Assembly: GCF_030499515.1 (NCBI RefSeq)
Contig: NZ_JASTWJ010000001.1
Coordinates: 8,908,001-8,972,000 of the forward strand
Direction of reading: 5' to 3'
DNA length: 64,000 bases
Source of the DNA: Streptomyces sp. DT2A-34
Lineage (GTDB): Bacteria > Actinomycetota > Actinomycetes > Streptomycetales > Streptomycetaceae
Below, in pieces: positions 28,588 through 36,824 of the stretch. The first letter of the stretch is position 1. Each line of letters starts with the position of its first letter. The notes under the pieces are model-generated. The model was not told where the DNA came from. It saw only the letters and a list, made by a program, of their open reading frames with translations, and searched no databases. The position numbers and the translations under genes were made by a program.

Positions 28588-28830
28588 TGACGTTCTTCCC
28601 TGATGCCAGGCGATGGCGAAGGGGACGAGTCGACGGCTGCACAAGTGGCGGTGCTGGGGTATGCAGAGCAGCGGAAGACCCCATGAACGCCGCGCGGCCC
28701 GTACCTACCGCAGCGAGCCCACTGACCACGCTCGGGCGTCGACCGTCAGGCTTACGGCTCCGTGTGTTGCGCGGATACGATGCACTCCGCGTGCAGGCTA
28801 CTGCCAAGCGGAAGAGGGGGACTCTGCTCC

Positions 28831-29349
28831 ATGGGAAAATCAGCACGGGTGCTGGGCTGGGAGTTTGGCCGAACGGCTCGCGAAATGAATGAGCTCCTCA
28901 AGCTCCACGGGTACCTGTACGGAAACCCCGGCGCGTATGGACTCACTGAGAAGGGGCAGCAGTACGCGGAGGAGAAGTACCACTCGCGTGGCACTGGCGG
29001 TTACGCACAGTACAACCCTAGCTGGGAAACGCGCACCTGGAGCGACGAGACTGCAGCGGCGCTTAAGGCTGACATGGAAGCCAACCCCGGAGGCTTCGAC
29101 GCAGGAGACTCTCTCACTGAGGAAGAGGACACTTCCCCGTACGAACCTTCGTCGGACTGCCGCAGCAGTGGCGATGGCGACGTCTCTCAGCTCAGTTGGA
29201 AAGGGTTGGCAATCGGGGGAGCTGTAGTGGGTGCTCTTCTCCTCGCTCCTCATGTCAAGCCCTTCTGGGACAAGAAAGTGAAACCTGCTGCGAAGAAGCT
29301 GCGGGCCGGGTTGACGAAAAAGGAGTCGGAGGAGTCCGCCGACTCCTGA
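28831..29349 (+). CDS. small protein with C-terminal membrane anchor, unknown function
   Basis: A 172-residue protein starting at ATG 28831, just after GGGGGAC. Residues 1-75 resemble a conserved winged-helix-like region found in phage and actinobacterial proteins (MNELLKLHGYLYGNPGAYGL, GYAQYNPSWETRTW). An acidic linker follows, then one hydrophobic segment (GLAIGGAVVGALLLAP) and a basic tail. It is transcribed toward the recombinase genes of the inner module and is its only apparent cargo. Function is not known. Confidence 0.6.
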   Translation: MGKSARVLGWEFGRTAREMNELLKLHGYLYGNPGAYGLTEKGQQYAEEKYHSRGTGGYAQYNPSWETRTWSDETAAALKADMEANPGGFDAGDSLTEEEDTSPYEPSSDCRSSGDGDVSQLSWKGLAIGGAVVGALLLAPHVKPFWDKKVKPAAKKLRAGLTKKESEESADS

Positions 29350-29442
29350 CGCTACTGAGAGGCCATCGTTTTGCCACTACACCCTCGATTGCGATGAGTT
29401 CGTTATCGAGGGCAAGGGCTGAGGGCCACTTCTCCACGAACG

Positions 29443-31854
29443 TCATGTCGGCCTCGCCCGTCGACTGACGTCGGCGGCGTAGGCGGCCCAGTCCCCTGCG
29501 GATGCCTGCTGCCACTGGACGGCGACTTTGATGTGGACCCCGAGCATCCGGGCGAGGATCGCGGCGGGGACTTCGGTAGCGAGGGTGAACAGCGCGGTGG
29601 AGCGGTCCTGCTTGGGCCGGATCCCGATCTTGTGGAGGCGCTGGCCGATCTGGTCGTCGCTGAGGGGGCGCCCCGGCTGACCTCCTGGGAACAACCAGCG
29701 AACGTCCTCAGGAGTGCCGATCTTGGCCTTGCCCCGGCGGGTTGCGACGAGTTCGCGGACCAGGCTGGCCAGCGGCAAGGGCAGGACGATCGGCGAGGTG
29801 CCGAACGTGAGGGAGACGGTGTCGCCGTCGAAGTGGACGTCATCGACGGTGAGTTGGCTGATGGTGGCGATCTTCTGTGCGTAGAGGATCAGTAGCAGTC
29901 CCGCGACGCGGTCCGGGGTCGGCAGCGTGTCGTCGTTGAGGAGGCGGCGGGCGTCGGCCCAGCGTTTCTCGCTGTCGATGGTGCCGAGCGGACCGGTCCA
30001 GCGGACGGTGCCGTAGGTCAGACCGTGGGCATGCCGGTGCTGTACCGACCAGCGGACGAAGTGGCCGGTCTCGTCGCGGTAGCTGACCGTGGAGTCGGCC
30101 ATCCAGCGTTCCAGGTCCGTCTGGGTGCAGGTCCCCAGCGTGAGCCCTTCACCGGTGAGCCAGTCGAGGAAGTTGTTCGCCGCGATGACGTGGCAGCGCA
30201 CGTTCAGATCCTGGAGCCGGGTGGCGTGCTCTTCGCCGAGGCGGCGCCGGAGCCGGCGCAGGTGGTGCCAGACCGCGTAGCCGTGCAGGATCCGACGCTC
30301 GGCGAGGTCGCTGCGGGCCTGGACCGTCGCAGTGATCCATTTCTCCAGGGCGATGAGGCGCTCGTCGCGGGGCAGCAGGGCTCCAGTCGCGACCAGGACA
30401 CTGCGCAGGTGGGCCAGCACCTTGCCCGGTGGCAGTTCGTCGAGGACCTCGTGGGTGACGGGCCGATCGTCGCGTCCTATGCGTTCCAGGAGGTCACGGG
30501 CCTGGGAGCGGGAGACCCAGGCGAAGGCGACGTCCGGGCGCTCGGAGCTCGTCAACGCCTCATGGAACGGGACGAGTTCGGCCCGGATGGCCCCGGTGGC
30601 GTCGCCGAGAAGGTCGCGTACTCGCTGATCGAGGACGCATCGCTGGCAGGAACGGGTGCTGAGCTGCCAGGTGACGGTGCAGACCGGGCAACGGCCCCAG
30701 AAGTTGGGGTCGGGGTTGGTGCACTTCGCGCACAACGGCGCCTCCCAGGTGCCGCTGCGGGCCTGGGCGACTGTGCCGCAGCTGCCGCAGGCCACCCATC
30801 GCTGCTGGCAGCGGTCGCACCAGGGCTGGCCGGTGGCCCGGGACATGTCGCAGAGCGCCGTCCGTCCGCAGATGCCGCACTCCGCGGTGATCCTCGGCCG
30901 GCAGTTCTGGCAGCGTGGGCCGTCAGGCAGCCGGTTCGCGACGGGCTTGCGGCGGCGGCAGCCGACGCACTCCTCCAGATTCGCGGGCTGTCTGATCATG
31001 CAGTTCGGACACAGCGGTCGGCCCTCGGCGTCACGGGTGGCGGGCTCACGCACGGCGCCGCAGCCGAAGCAGGGGACGGCCGCGTGGCGGGCGAAGCAGG
31101 CCCGGCAGATCCTCTTGCCCTCCAGCAGTTTGGACAGCGCCTTCACTTCGTGGCAGCGCGGGCAGGCAGGCCGGACGACCTTGGTCGCCCCGGCATCGAC
31201 GAGCTCGTTGATGAACCGCAGGGCGGCCGGGGTGGGCGCCTCGTAACCGGCGCCGGTCAGCAGCTCGGGGCGGGCGACGACGGCCCAGGCCAGGCGGCGT
31301 TGCCCGGCGGGCCGGACGGTGGCGCGTCCGAGCGCGGCCAGGACCGCGTCGGTGTCGAGGGCGGGATCGAAGCCCGTGATCAGCTCGGTGAGTTCCCGCA
31401 GGGGATCACCATCGGTGTCAGGGCAGTTCGCGCAGCGCGGCTCGCCGTTGCGGTCCCGGCTGGTGACGCGTCGTTCTTCGTGACAGCACGCGCAGACCGC
31501 CGGCTTGTCGAGGCAGGGTGAGCACCCCCACCGTCCTCCGGTGCTGCTGCCGACGTAGCGGCATGCGCGTCCACACTCGCCGCAGCAGGGCAGTGCGACG
31601 TTCTGGGCGCCGGCATCGTGCAGGGCCATCAGCAGTTTGGCGACGCAGTAGGGCGCCGGCGGCTGTCCGGTCCGCAGCAGCGAGGGGTCATCGTGCAGGG
31701 CCTGGGCGAGGCTGCGGCGACCGGCTCGTGCACGTACGACCGCGAGGACAATGTCGCGGACGTGCTCGGCAGACAGGTGCTTTTCGACGTTTCCGACCAG
31801 CCGCACGACCAGGCCGACCGGATCCGCGAGGACCTCCTCGGCAAGACCGGTCAC
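29443..31854 (-). CDS. large zinc-ribbon protein with recombinase-like C-terminal domain
   Basis: An 803-residue protein. Residues 1-85 are helical. Residues 89-400 contain 16 CxxC knuckles (for example CGEC, CSPC, CPRC, CFGC, CGIC, CPVC, CQRC), enough for about eight zinc ribbons. From about residue 500 it resembles a phage-type integrase: an N-terminal SAM-like part and a catalytic-domain fold (LLLILYAQKIATISQLTVDD, ARMLGVHIKVAVQW). The expected box I Arg is Lys, the HxxR His is missing and no Tyr sits at the usual distance, so it is probably inactive as a recombinase and may be a DNA-binding accessory. The GTG start overlaps the regulator stop as GTGA. Confidence 0.8.
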   Translation of the reverse strand: MTGLAEEVLADPVGLVVRLVGNVEKHLSAEHVRDIVLAVVRARAGRRSLAQALHDDPSLLRTGQPPAPYCVAKLLMALHDAGAQNVALPCCGECGRACRYVGSSTGGRWGCSPCLDKPAVCACCHEERRVTSRDRNGEPRCANCPDTDGDPLRELTELITGFDPALDTDAVLAALGRATVRPAGQRRLAWAVVARPELLTGAGYEAPTPAALRFINELVDAGATKVVRPACPRCHEVKALSKLLEGKRICRACFARHAAVPCFGCGAVREPATRDAEGRPLCPNCMIRQPANLEECVGCRRRKPVANRLPDGPRCQNCRPRITAECGICGRTALCDMSRATGQPWCDRCQQRWVACGSCGTVAQARSGTWEAPLCAKCTNPDPNFWGRCPVCTVTWQLSTRSCQRCVLDQRVRDLLGDATGAIRAELVPFHEALTSSERPDVAFAWVSRSQARDLLERIGRDDRPVTHEVLDELPPGKVLAHLRSVLVATGALLPRDERLIALEKWITATVQARSDLAERRILHGYAVWHHLRRLRRRLGEEHATRLQDLNVRCHVIAANNFLDWLTGEGLTLGTCTQTDLERWMADSTVSYRDETGHFVRWSVQHRHAHGLTYGTVRWTGPLGTIDSEKRWADARRLLNDDTLPTPDRVAGLLLILYAQKIATISQLTVDDVHFDGDTVSLTFGTSPIVLPLPLASLVRELVATRRGKAKIGTPEDVRWLFPGGQPGRPLSDDQIGQRLHKIGIRPKQDRSTALFTLATEVPAAILARMLGVHIKVAVQWQQASAGDWAAYAADVSRRARPT

Positions 31855-32198
31855 CGGTCAACTCCACTGATCCGGGCCCGCCGAGGCCGCAGGTCACCGA
31901 CTCCTTCGGAGACCGAAGAACCGCCTGCGGCAGCCTTCTTCGGCTTCGTCGCAGCACCCGCCACGGCGATAGGCTCGATGAGGTCGTCCATGGTGCAGTC
32001 GAGGACGTCGAGCAAGGCCATGAGGATCTTCAGGCTGAGGCGTTCGGGACGCTCGACGACGAGCCGGTAGACCTGGCTCGAGGACAGGTTAATGCCGCGT
32101 TCCTTCAGAGGCGGGATGAGGTCGGTGGTGGAGAACATCCCGCGGTCCGCCATGACCTTGCGCAGGTGCCAGCGGTAGTCGAGCTTGGCGGCCATCAT
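31851..32198 (-). CDS. Cro/C1-type regulator
   Basis: A 115-residue protein with a Cro/C1-type helix-turn-helix at about residues 10-75 (FSTTDLIPPLKERGINLSSS, LDVLDCTMDDLIEPI). The C-terminus is basic and disordered. The ATG at 32198 follows AAGGA, with a second ATG just after it. It lies 14 bases after the inner recombinase stop and overlaps the zinc-ribbon gene by four bases, so the three are one operon. It may set the level of module expression. Confidence 0.85.
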   Translation of the reverse strand: MMAAKLDYRWHLRKVMADRGMFSTTDLIPPLKERGINLSSSQVYRLVVERPERLSLKILMALLDVLDCTMDDLIEPIAVAGAATKPKKAAAGGSSVSEGVGDLRPRRARISGVDR

Positions 32199-32212
32199 CG
32201 GGTCCTTCCTAG

Positions 32213-33316
32213 TCAGACGCCGGCGAACGCCGGGGCCAGGGCCTTGCTCAAGGCAGTGTTCATGAAGTCGTCGCTGACGTGCGTGTAGATGGCCGTGGAG
32301 CTGTCGCACTCGTGACCGACCTGCTGCTGAATGAAGCGCCGGTCCACCCCGTCCTCGGTCAGATGCGTGACGTAAGAATGACGAATTGAGTGCGGAACTA
32401 GTTCTTTTGGGAGCTTTAGCGCGTCCCGGTATGCCTCGAACCGGTCGTTGCTCGAGCTCGGCTGCAGGCGTCCCCCGCGTTCGGTGATCCACAGAGCCGG
32501 GTGATCGGGGAAACCGAAGCGTGGCCGGACGTTCTCGACGTAGTCCTCGACTGCCTCGACAGCCCAGTCCATCACCGACAGCACATTCCTCCGTCGCGGC
32601 GGCTGGCCCTTCTTCGCCTTGCCGTAGCGGACGTTGAGTGTGCCGTACCGGCCGAACTGGCGAGCCTTCGGGTTCCGTCCGAAGTCGACCACGTCCAGCT
32701 TGGACGTCTCGGTCCGGCGAAGGCCCCAGCCGTAGATGACCTTGAAGAGGGTGGCGTCCCGGTAGGCCGCGAGGGCACCCTTGCGCTTGGACTTCACGGC
32801 CCGTGCGACCTGGTCATCGGCATAGTCGAGGAACCGCTGCAGTTCTTCGCGGGTGAACGGCCTCGCTTCCGGATCACCTTCGTAGTCCTGCAGGTGAGGC
32901 AGAGTGTTCCACTCGTGAGCGATCGCCACCGGGTGGACACCGAAGGCTTCCTCGCAGGCAGGTCCCCAGCCGTAGCGGCCGTCGATGAGGAACTCGGTGA
33001 ACAGCCGGATGTCGCCCTGGTAGCTGCGGATCGTGGAAGGCGCCAGGTGCTTCTCGCCCGTCAGCGAGGCGGACCACTCGTCCATGTGGGCCGGCGTCCA
33101 CTGCCATGGGTAGTCGTTTGCGAACTCAAGGAACCGGCGGACGAGCCGTTCCCTTGGGTCGATCGTCTCGTCCTTCAAGCCGCGCGACTTTTGCTGAGCC
33201 CTCCAGCCCCGCAGCATCGCGTCGAACATCGCGTCCTCCGGACGCAGCTGAACTACCCCGGACACGAGCTCCAGACGAGCCGCCCCGGCCAGGGCCCCCT
33301 TCTGCTGATGCACCAC
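32213..33316 (-). CDS. tyrosine recombinase of the inner module
   Basis: A 367-residue site-specific recombinase with an intact active site: box I Arg in YGWGLRRTETSKL, HSIRHSYVTHL for HxxR, then VGHECDSSTAIYTHV with the His and nucleophilic Tyr at normal spacing. The N-terminal SAM-like core-binding domain covers residues 25-125. The GTG at 33316 gives the longest protein; internal ATGs near codon 30 are alternatives. It is the only clearly active-looking enzyme of the inner module and would be responsible for its movement. Confidence 0.9.
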   Translation of the reverse strand: MVHQQKGALAGAARLELVSGVVQLRPEDAMFDAMLRGWRAQQKSRGLKDETIDPRERLVRRFLEFANDYPWQWTPAHMDEWSASLTGEKHLAPSTIRSYQGDIRLFTEFLIDGRYGWGPACEEAFGVHPVAIAHEWNTLPHLQDYEGDPEARPFTREELQRFLDYADDQVARAVKSKRKGALAAYRDATLFKVIYGWGLRRTETSKLDVVDFGRNPKARQFGRYGTLNVRYGKAKKGQPPRRRNVLSVMDWAVEAVEDYVENVRPRFGFPDHPALWITERGGRLQPSSSNDRFEAYRDALKLPKELVPHSIRHSYVTHLTEDGVDRRFIQQQVGHECDSSTAIYTHVSDDFMNTALSKALAPAFAGV

Positions 33317-33381
33317 TCCAGACCATCCCTTCTGGAGGGCAGATCATGCATCAAACGGGATCACCTCGGCAACATGCCTGC

Positions 33382-35070
33382 TCAGGCCGCTAGTTCGTAG
33401 TAGCCTCGGAGACCGTGAAGCCGTCCCAATGAGCTGGCGACCTGCGGCTTCTCGCCCGTCTGATGCAATTCCCGAGGGTCCGCATATCCTTCCGTTGTCA
33501 CCACAGACAAGTGCTTGAGCTGCACCTTTGCGGCCAGCAAGCCACCAGGACGGTAGGCGATCTCCAAGGCGAGTGTGCGCCTGAGCATCCTCGTCGTCAG
33601 TTGTCCCTCCGGGATCGGATCCAGTCCCAGCGCCTGTCCCGCGGGGCCGTTGACCCACTGACGGAACAGCGTGAAGCGGTCGCTGTCGAGTGGCGAGGTG
33701 AGCAGGGGATCACCGATCTCGGCGTCCGGGCCCAGGAGCTGTTCGGCAACCTCCGCCGCCTGATACGCCTCCCAGATCACGACCCATTCATCGGGAACGC
33801 CGCCCAGAGGCTTCCCCTTGATGACCCGGCTCGCCAGCTTGTACCTCTTCAGCCCTGGGCCTGCCTCGATAGGGGGAACGCGGCACCCCACATTCATCTC
33901 TCGCAGTTCGCTCTGGCGCATACCGGAAAGCGCCACGATGACCACGTGCGAGGCGGTCTTCACCACGCCGGTGAGCGCCCGCAGGCCGCGCTCGGACAGC
34001 GGCCCCGACCAGGGCACCTCCCCTTGGCCGTCGGCTCGCTCCACCATGCTGGCCCCGCGGCAGAACGGTTCCTCGATCCCTACGGCCTCCACCGCTTCCT
34101 CCAGGACGTCGCGCACCAACAGCAACGTGGAAGGGCTGATGTCCCTCCGGCCGGCTTCCGCGGCGAGGGCGTAGAGGTTGACCTTGCCCAACGGGTCGTC
34201 CTTGCTGATCCACTTCCGTGCCTTGGCCCAGTTGACGTTCCGGTCGAAGGGGCGCTGGTCTTCGACATGGCGGCGAATGACCGCCTCAAGTTCGTCCAGA
34301 TCCATACGTGCTGCGGGCAGCGCTGCCCGATGGGCGACATAGCGCCGCTTGGCGTCAAGTTCGCGGAGCAGGGGCGGGGCCAGGGTCTGGACGAGGTAGA
34401 GGGCTGCACCCAGGAGCGGCTGGAACGTCGGGTCCGCGACCGGCGGCGTCTTGTTCGCGTTGCCGTTGGGCTTGCTGGTGGCCTGTCCTGGGAATGGCCG
34501 CAGCCCGGGGTGGTAGCGGTCGGTGGTGAACAGCTCGCTGTAGCTGGCCAGGCCGGTGATCGTCAGCTCGACCGCTCTGCGGACGCTGGGGCGGTCGTGT
34601 GTCTTCTTGCCGTTGGGGCGGTGGGTGGCGCGGTACTGGGCGAAGGACTTGCAGTGGTGTTCGGTGACCTCGCTGAGCTCGCCGACCCCCTGGGCGGCCA
34701 GCCAGTTCAGCCACCGGACCAGTTCCAGCAGTTCGCCGTAGAGGCTGTTGACGACGCGGACCGTCCGGTTGGCGTACGGCAGCGTCCGGACGGCTTCGTG
34801 CCCGGGGGCCATCTGGGCGGCGATGTACTCCTTGGCCACCGTCTTCCACCGCTCATTGATGGTCCCCGAGAAGTCCAGACGCCGTGCGCATTTCGCCACG
34901 TAGGCGGGGATACCGATGACCTGGGTGAAGACCCAGACATCGTCCTCGAAGACCGAGCGGGCCGCCCCGATGGGGAGGACGAAGCCGGCCAGGCCGCAAA
35001 TGTCAGCCCCGGCGAAGGGCGACGGTGCGGTTCCGGACGGCGGGACCTCGGTGAGGGGTGTGGTGTTCAC
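33382..35070 (-). CDS. tyrosine recombinase 3 of the outer module, 5' part (split gene)
   Basis: A 562-residue frame with most of a Tn554-type recombinase: box I Arg in ALSGMRQSELREMN, TTRMLRRTLALEIAYRPGG for box II, LKHLSVVTTEGY with the His and Tyr. Right after EGYA the sequence departs from the family and ends in about 30 unrelated residues (ADPRELHQTGEKPQVASS). The natural continuation is found intact at 27935-28500. The GTG start at 35070 overlaps the previous stop as GTGA. Whether the truncated form still works is unknown; the catalytic tyrosine is retained. Confidence 0.85.
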   Translation of the reverse strand: MNTTPLTEVPPSGTAPSPFAGADICGLAGFVLPIGAARSVFEDDVWVFTQVIGIPAYVAKCARRLDFSGTINERWKTVAKEYIAAQMAPGHEAVRTLPYANRTVRVVNSLYGELLELVRWLNWLAAQGVGELSEVTEHHCKSFAQYRATHRPNGKKTHDRPSVRRAVELTITGLASYSELFTTDRYHPGLRPFPGQATSKPNGNANKTPPVADPTFQPLLGAALYLVQTLAPPLLRELDAKRRYVAHRAALPAARMDLDELEAVIRRHVEDQRPFDRNVNWAKARKWISKDDPLGKVNLYALAAEAGRRDISPSTLLLVRDVLEEAVEAVGIEEPFCRGASMVERADGQGEVPWSGPLSERGLRALTGVVKTASHVVIVALSGMRQSELREMNVGCRVPPIEAGPGLKRYKLASRVIKGKPLGGVPDEWVVIWEAYQAAEVAEQLLGPDAEIGDPLLTSPLDSDRFTLFRQWVNGPAGQALGLDPIPEGQLTTRMLRRTLALEIAYRPGGLLAAKVQLKHLSVVTTEGYADPRELHQTGEKPQVASSLGRLHGLRGYYELAA

Positions 35071-36824
35071 AGGGTGCTCTCCTCGGGCAGGAGCGGTATC
35101 TCGGCGTCAGTGTCGGTGACCTGTGCGGCAGCCGCAGCGAGCTGTGTGGGGTCGTACTTGATCAGGACTTCCTCGATGCGCTGGGCGTAGTGGCCGAAGA
35201 CAGCCATGAACTGCGCGGCGGGCATCTGCTGCCACTGCCGGGCGAAGAACGCCTTCATGCGCAGGAGGTTCGCCGCGTGCCGCAGCGTGAACAGGGCGAG
35301 CGGGCACAGCAGGCACACCCAGGGGCGGGCCGGGCACGGCTTTCCCTTCGGGCCGTGCAGCCCTGCGGTCGGATCGGCGCACGAAGCCACGAACACATCA
35401 CGCTGGCCACCCACGAGCTCGGCGATCGCCGCATCATCCAACTTCAGCTCGCTGACCAGCTGCGGGAACTGGCGGGCAAGGCCAGCGACTTGCTCGTCCG
35501 ACAGCACCATCGGTGGCCGCCCCCTGCGGAGCAGATCACCCTGGGCCTGCTCCACGATGTCTTCCACCGCGCTCTGCTGGGCCTCGGTCATCGCGGACAG
35601 GTAGTGGTCGCCCTCCACACCTGGGGTGTGGTTGGGGTCGATCGTCGAGCGTCGGCTGCCGATCCAGGAAGAGCGGTCCCGGTGGGACTCGAACGTCGTA
35701 CGGATCCGGTGACGGTGCACCTGGACCGGCGCTCCGTTGGCGTCGACCACCCCCGCATCCCGGGACCACTCGACGACGGTGGACTTGTAGGGGCGGCCGT
35801 ACCTCCACGGGCCGAGGCCCTCGTCGCCCGCGCGACGCGTGGTGTAGGCGAGCCACAGCCACAGCTTGTTGCGCGACTGCGGCGGGCAGTGCGACCTTGC
35901 CAGGTCGGAATACTCCAGCCAGCGCTCCAGCAGCCGCACCGCCTTGGTTGGCAGCGTGACGCTCTCCTCGCACGTGCGGCCCTTGAGGTAGCGCACCAGC
36001 ACCGCGTTGTCGCCCGCCCAGTCGAGGCCGTCGACGCCCAGCTCGGCGATCCCGTCCGGCACGATCCCGCTGTAGACGCCGAACAGCACTTGGTATGCGA
36101 TGACGATTCGAGGGCCGGGGAAGAGCGCTTCGCGTGCTTCCACGAAGAAATGCTGCTGTTCACGGCCGGTCCGATAGCGCATCTGGTCGTACGACAAGCC
36201 GATGCGCTCGCCCAGCTCCCGTGTCGTCGCGGGCCCGTGGTGAACCATCAACCAGAAGATGTTCTCCCGCGTCCAGCCGTGCACGTACGGGTCCTGACCG
36301 GCCTCCGCCGTTGCTCTGGCCGCCCGGTACGCGGCCCACGACTCCTTGGCAATCGTTCGGGCTGCACGGGTCAGACCTGACCAGGCGATTTCGTCGTACG
36401 GTGGCAGCGGCTGACTGTTCGGGTGCCGGTTGTAAAGACGTCCTCGGACGAGTGCACGGACGTCCGGCGCGAGCACGGGGGTCTCGGTGTCCAGGGCCGC
36501 GAGCATGCGGCGGCTCTCCGACTCCCGGCGGTTCCCCGCCTCCCACCACAGGGCCGCGAGGCCGGCACGGGTCAGCTCGGCCGCCCCTCCTCGGTGACCG
36601 CGCTCTTTCAGTTCCTTGACGAACCAGTCGATGGTTCCCTTGTACTTCTCCGCGGTGCGTCGCGAGTCGCCCGGACCGTGCGGGTGCATGAGGTAGACCA
36701 GGCCCGTCAGCAACTCGCGGACCAGCACGGGGTTCGCCGAGTTGTCGACGTGCAGGGTCGCTGCGGTGCCGCGGGTGAAGGTGCAGAACAGGCGCAGAGG
36801 GTTCTCCAGGATCTCCGCAGGCAT
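35067..36824 (-). CDS. tyrosine recombinase 2 of the outer module
   Basis: A 585-residue recombinase of the Tn554 TnpB-like class. HRHRIRTTFESH supplies the HxxR motif, and DPNHTPGVEGDHYLS the His and Tyr. The box I region reads YSGIVPDGIAELGVDGL, without the usual Arg, which is common in this group. A cysteine cluster (CADPTAGLHGPKGKPCPARPW, then CLLC) near residue 500 probably binds zinc. The ATG at 36824 overlaps the previous stop as ATGA; longer open frame upstream is a shadow. Confidence 0.87.
   Translation of the reverse strand: MPAEILENPLRLFCTFTRGTAATLHVDNSANPVLVRELLTGLVYLMHPHGPGDSRRTAEKYKGTIDWFVKELKERGHRGGAAELTRAGLAALWWEAGNRRESESRRMLAALDTETPVLAPDVRALVRGRLYNRHPNSQPLPPYDEIAWSGLTRAARTIAKESWAAYRAARATAEAGQDPYVHGWTRENIFWLMVHHGPATTRELGERIGLSYDQMRYRTGREQQHFFVEAREALFPGPRIVIAYQVLFGVYSGIVPDGIAELGVDGLDWAGDNAVLVRYLKGRTCEESVTLPTKAVRLLERWLEYSDLARSHCPPQSRNKLWLWLAYTTRRAGDEGLGPWRYGRPYKSTVVEWSRDAGVVDANGAPVQVHRHRIRTTFESHRDRSSWIGSRRSTIDPNHTPGVEGDHYLSAMTEAQQSAVEDIVEQAQGDLLRRGRPPMVLSDEQVAGLARQFPQLVSELKLDDAAIAELVGGQRDVFVASCADPTAGLHGPKGKPCPARPWVCLLCPLALFTLRHAANLLRMKAFFARQWQQMPAAQFMAVFGHYAQRIEEVLIKYDPTQLAAAAAQVTDTDAEIPLLPEESTL

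Larger units (their letters stand above)
28490..33440 (-). mobile_element. inner module inserted in recombinase 3 of the outer module
   Basis: The segment between the two halves of recombinase 3 carries one recombinase (33316-32213), a small Cro-type regulator (32198-31851), the 803-residue zinc-ribbon protein (31854-29443) and, on the other strand, a 172-residue cargo protein (28831-29349). The first three genes are closely packed. The breakpoints lie near 28490 and within 33382-33480; the outer gene is lost after EGYA and resumes at ARPGG. TTGCATCAGACGGG at one end and the minus-strand GGTGCAGTCGGG at the other are weakly similar; no clear target duplication was seen. Confidence 0.6.

Noticed and set aside
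30025..31521. A 498-codon plus-strand frame opposite the zinc-ribbon gene.
   Set aside because: The minus strand has 16 regularly spaced CxxC motifs; the plus frame has none.
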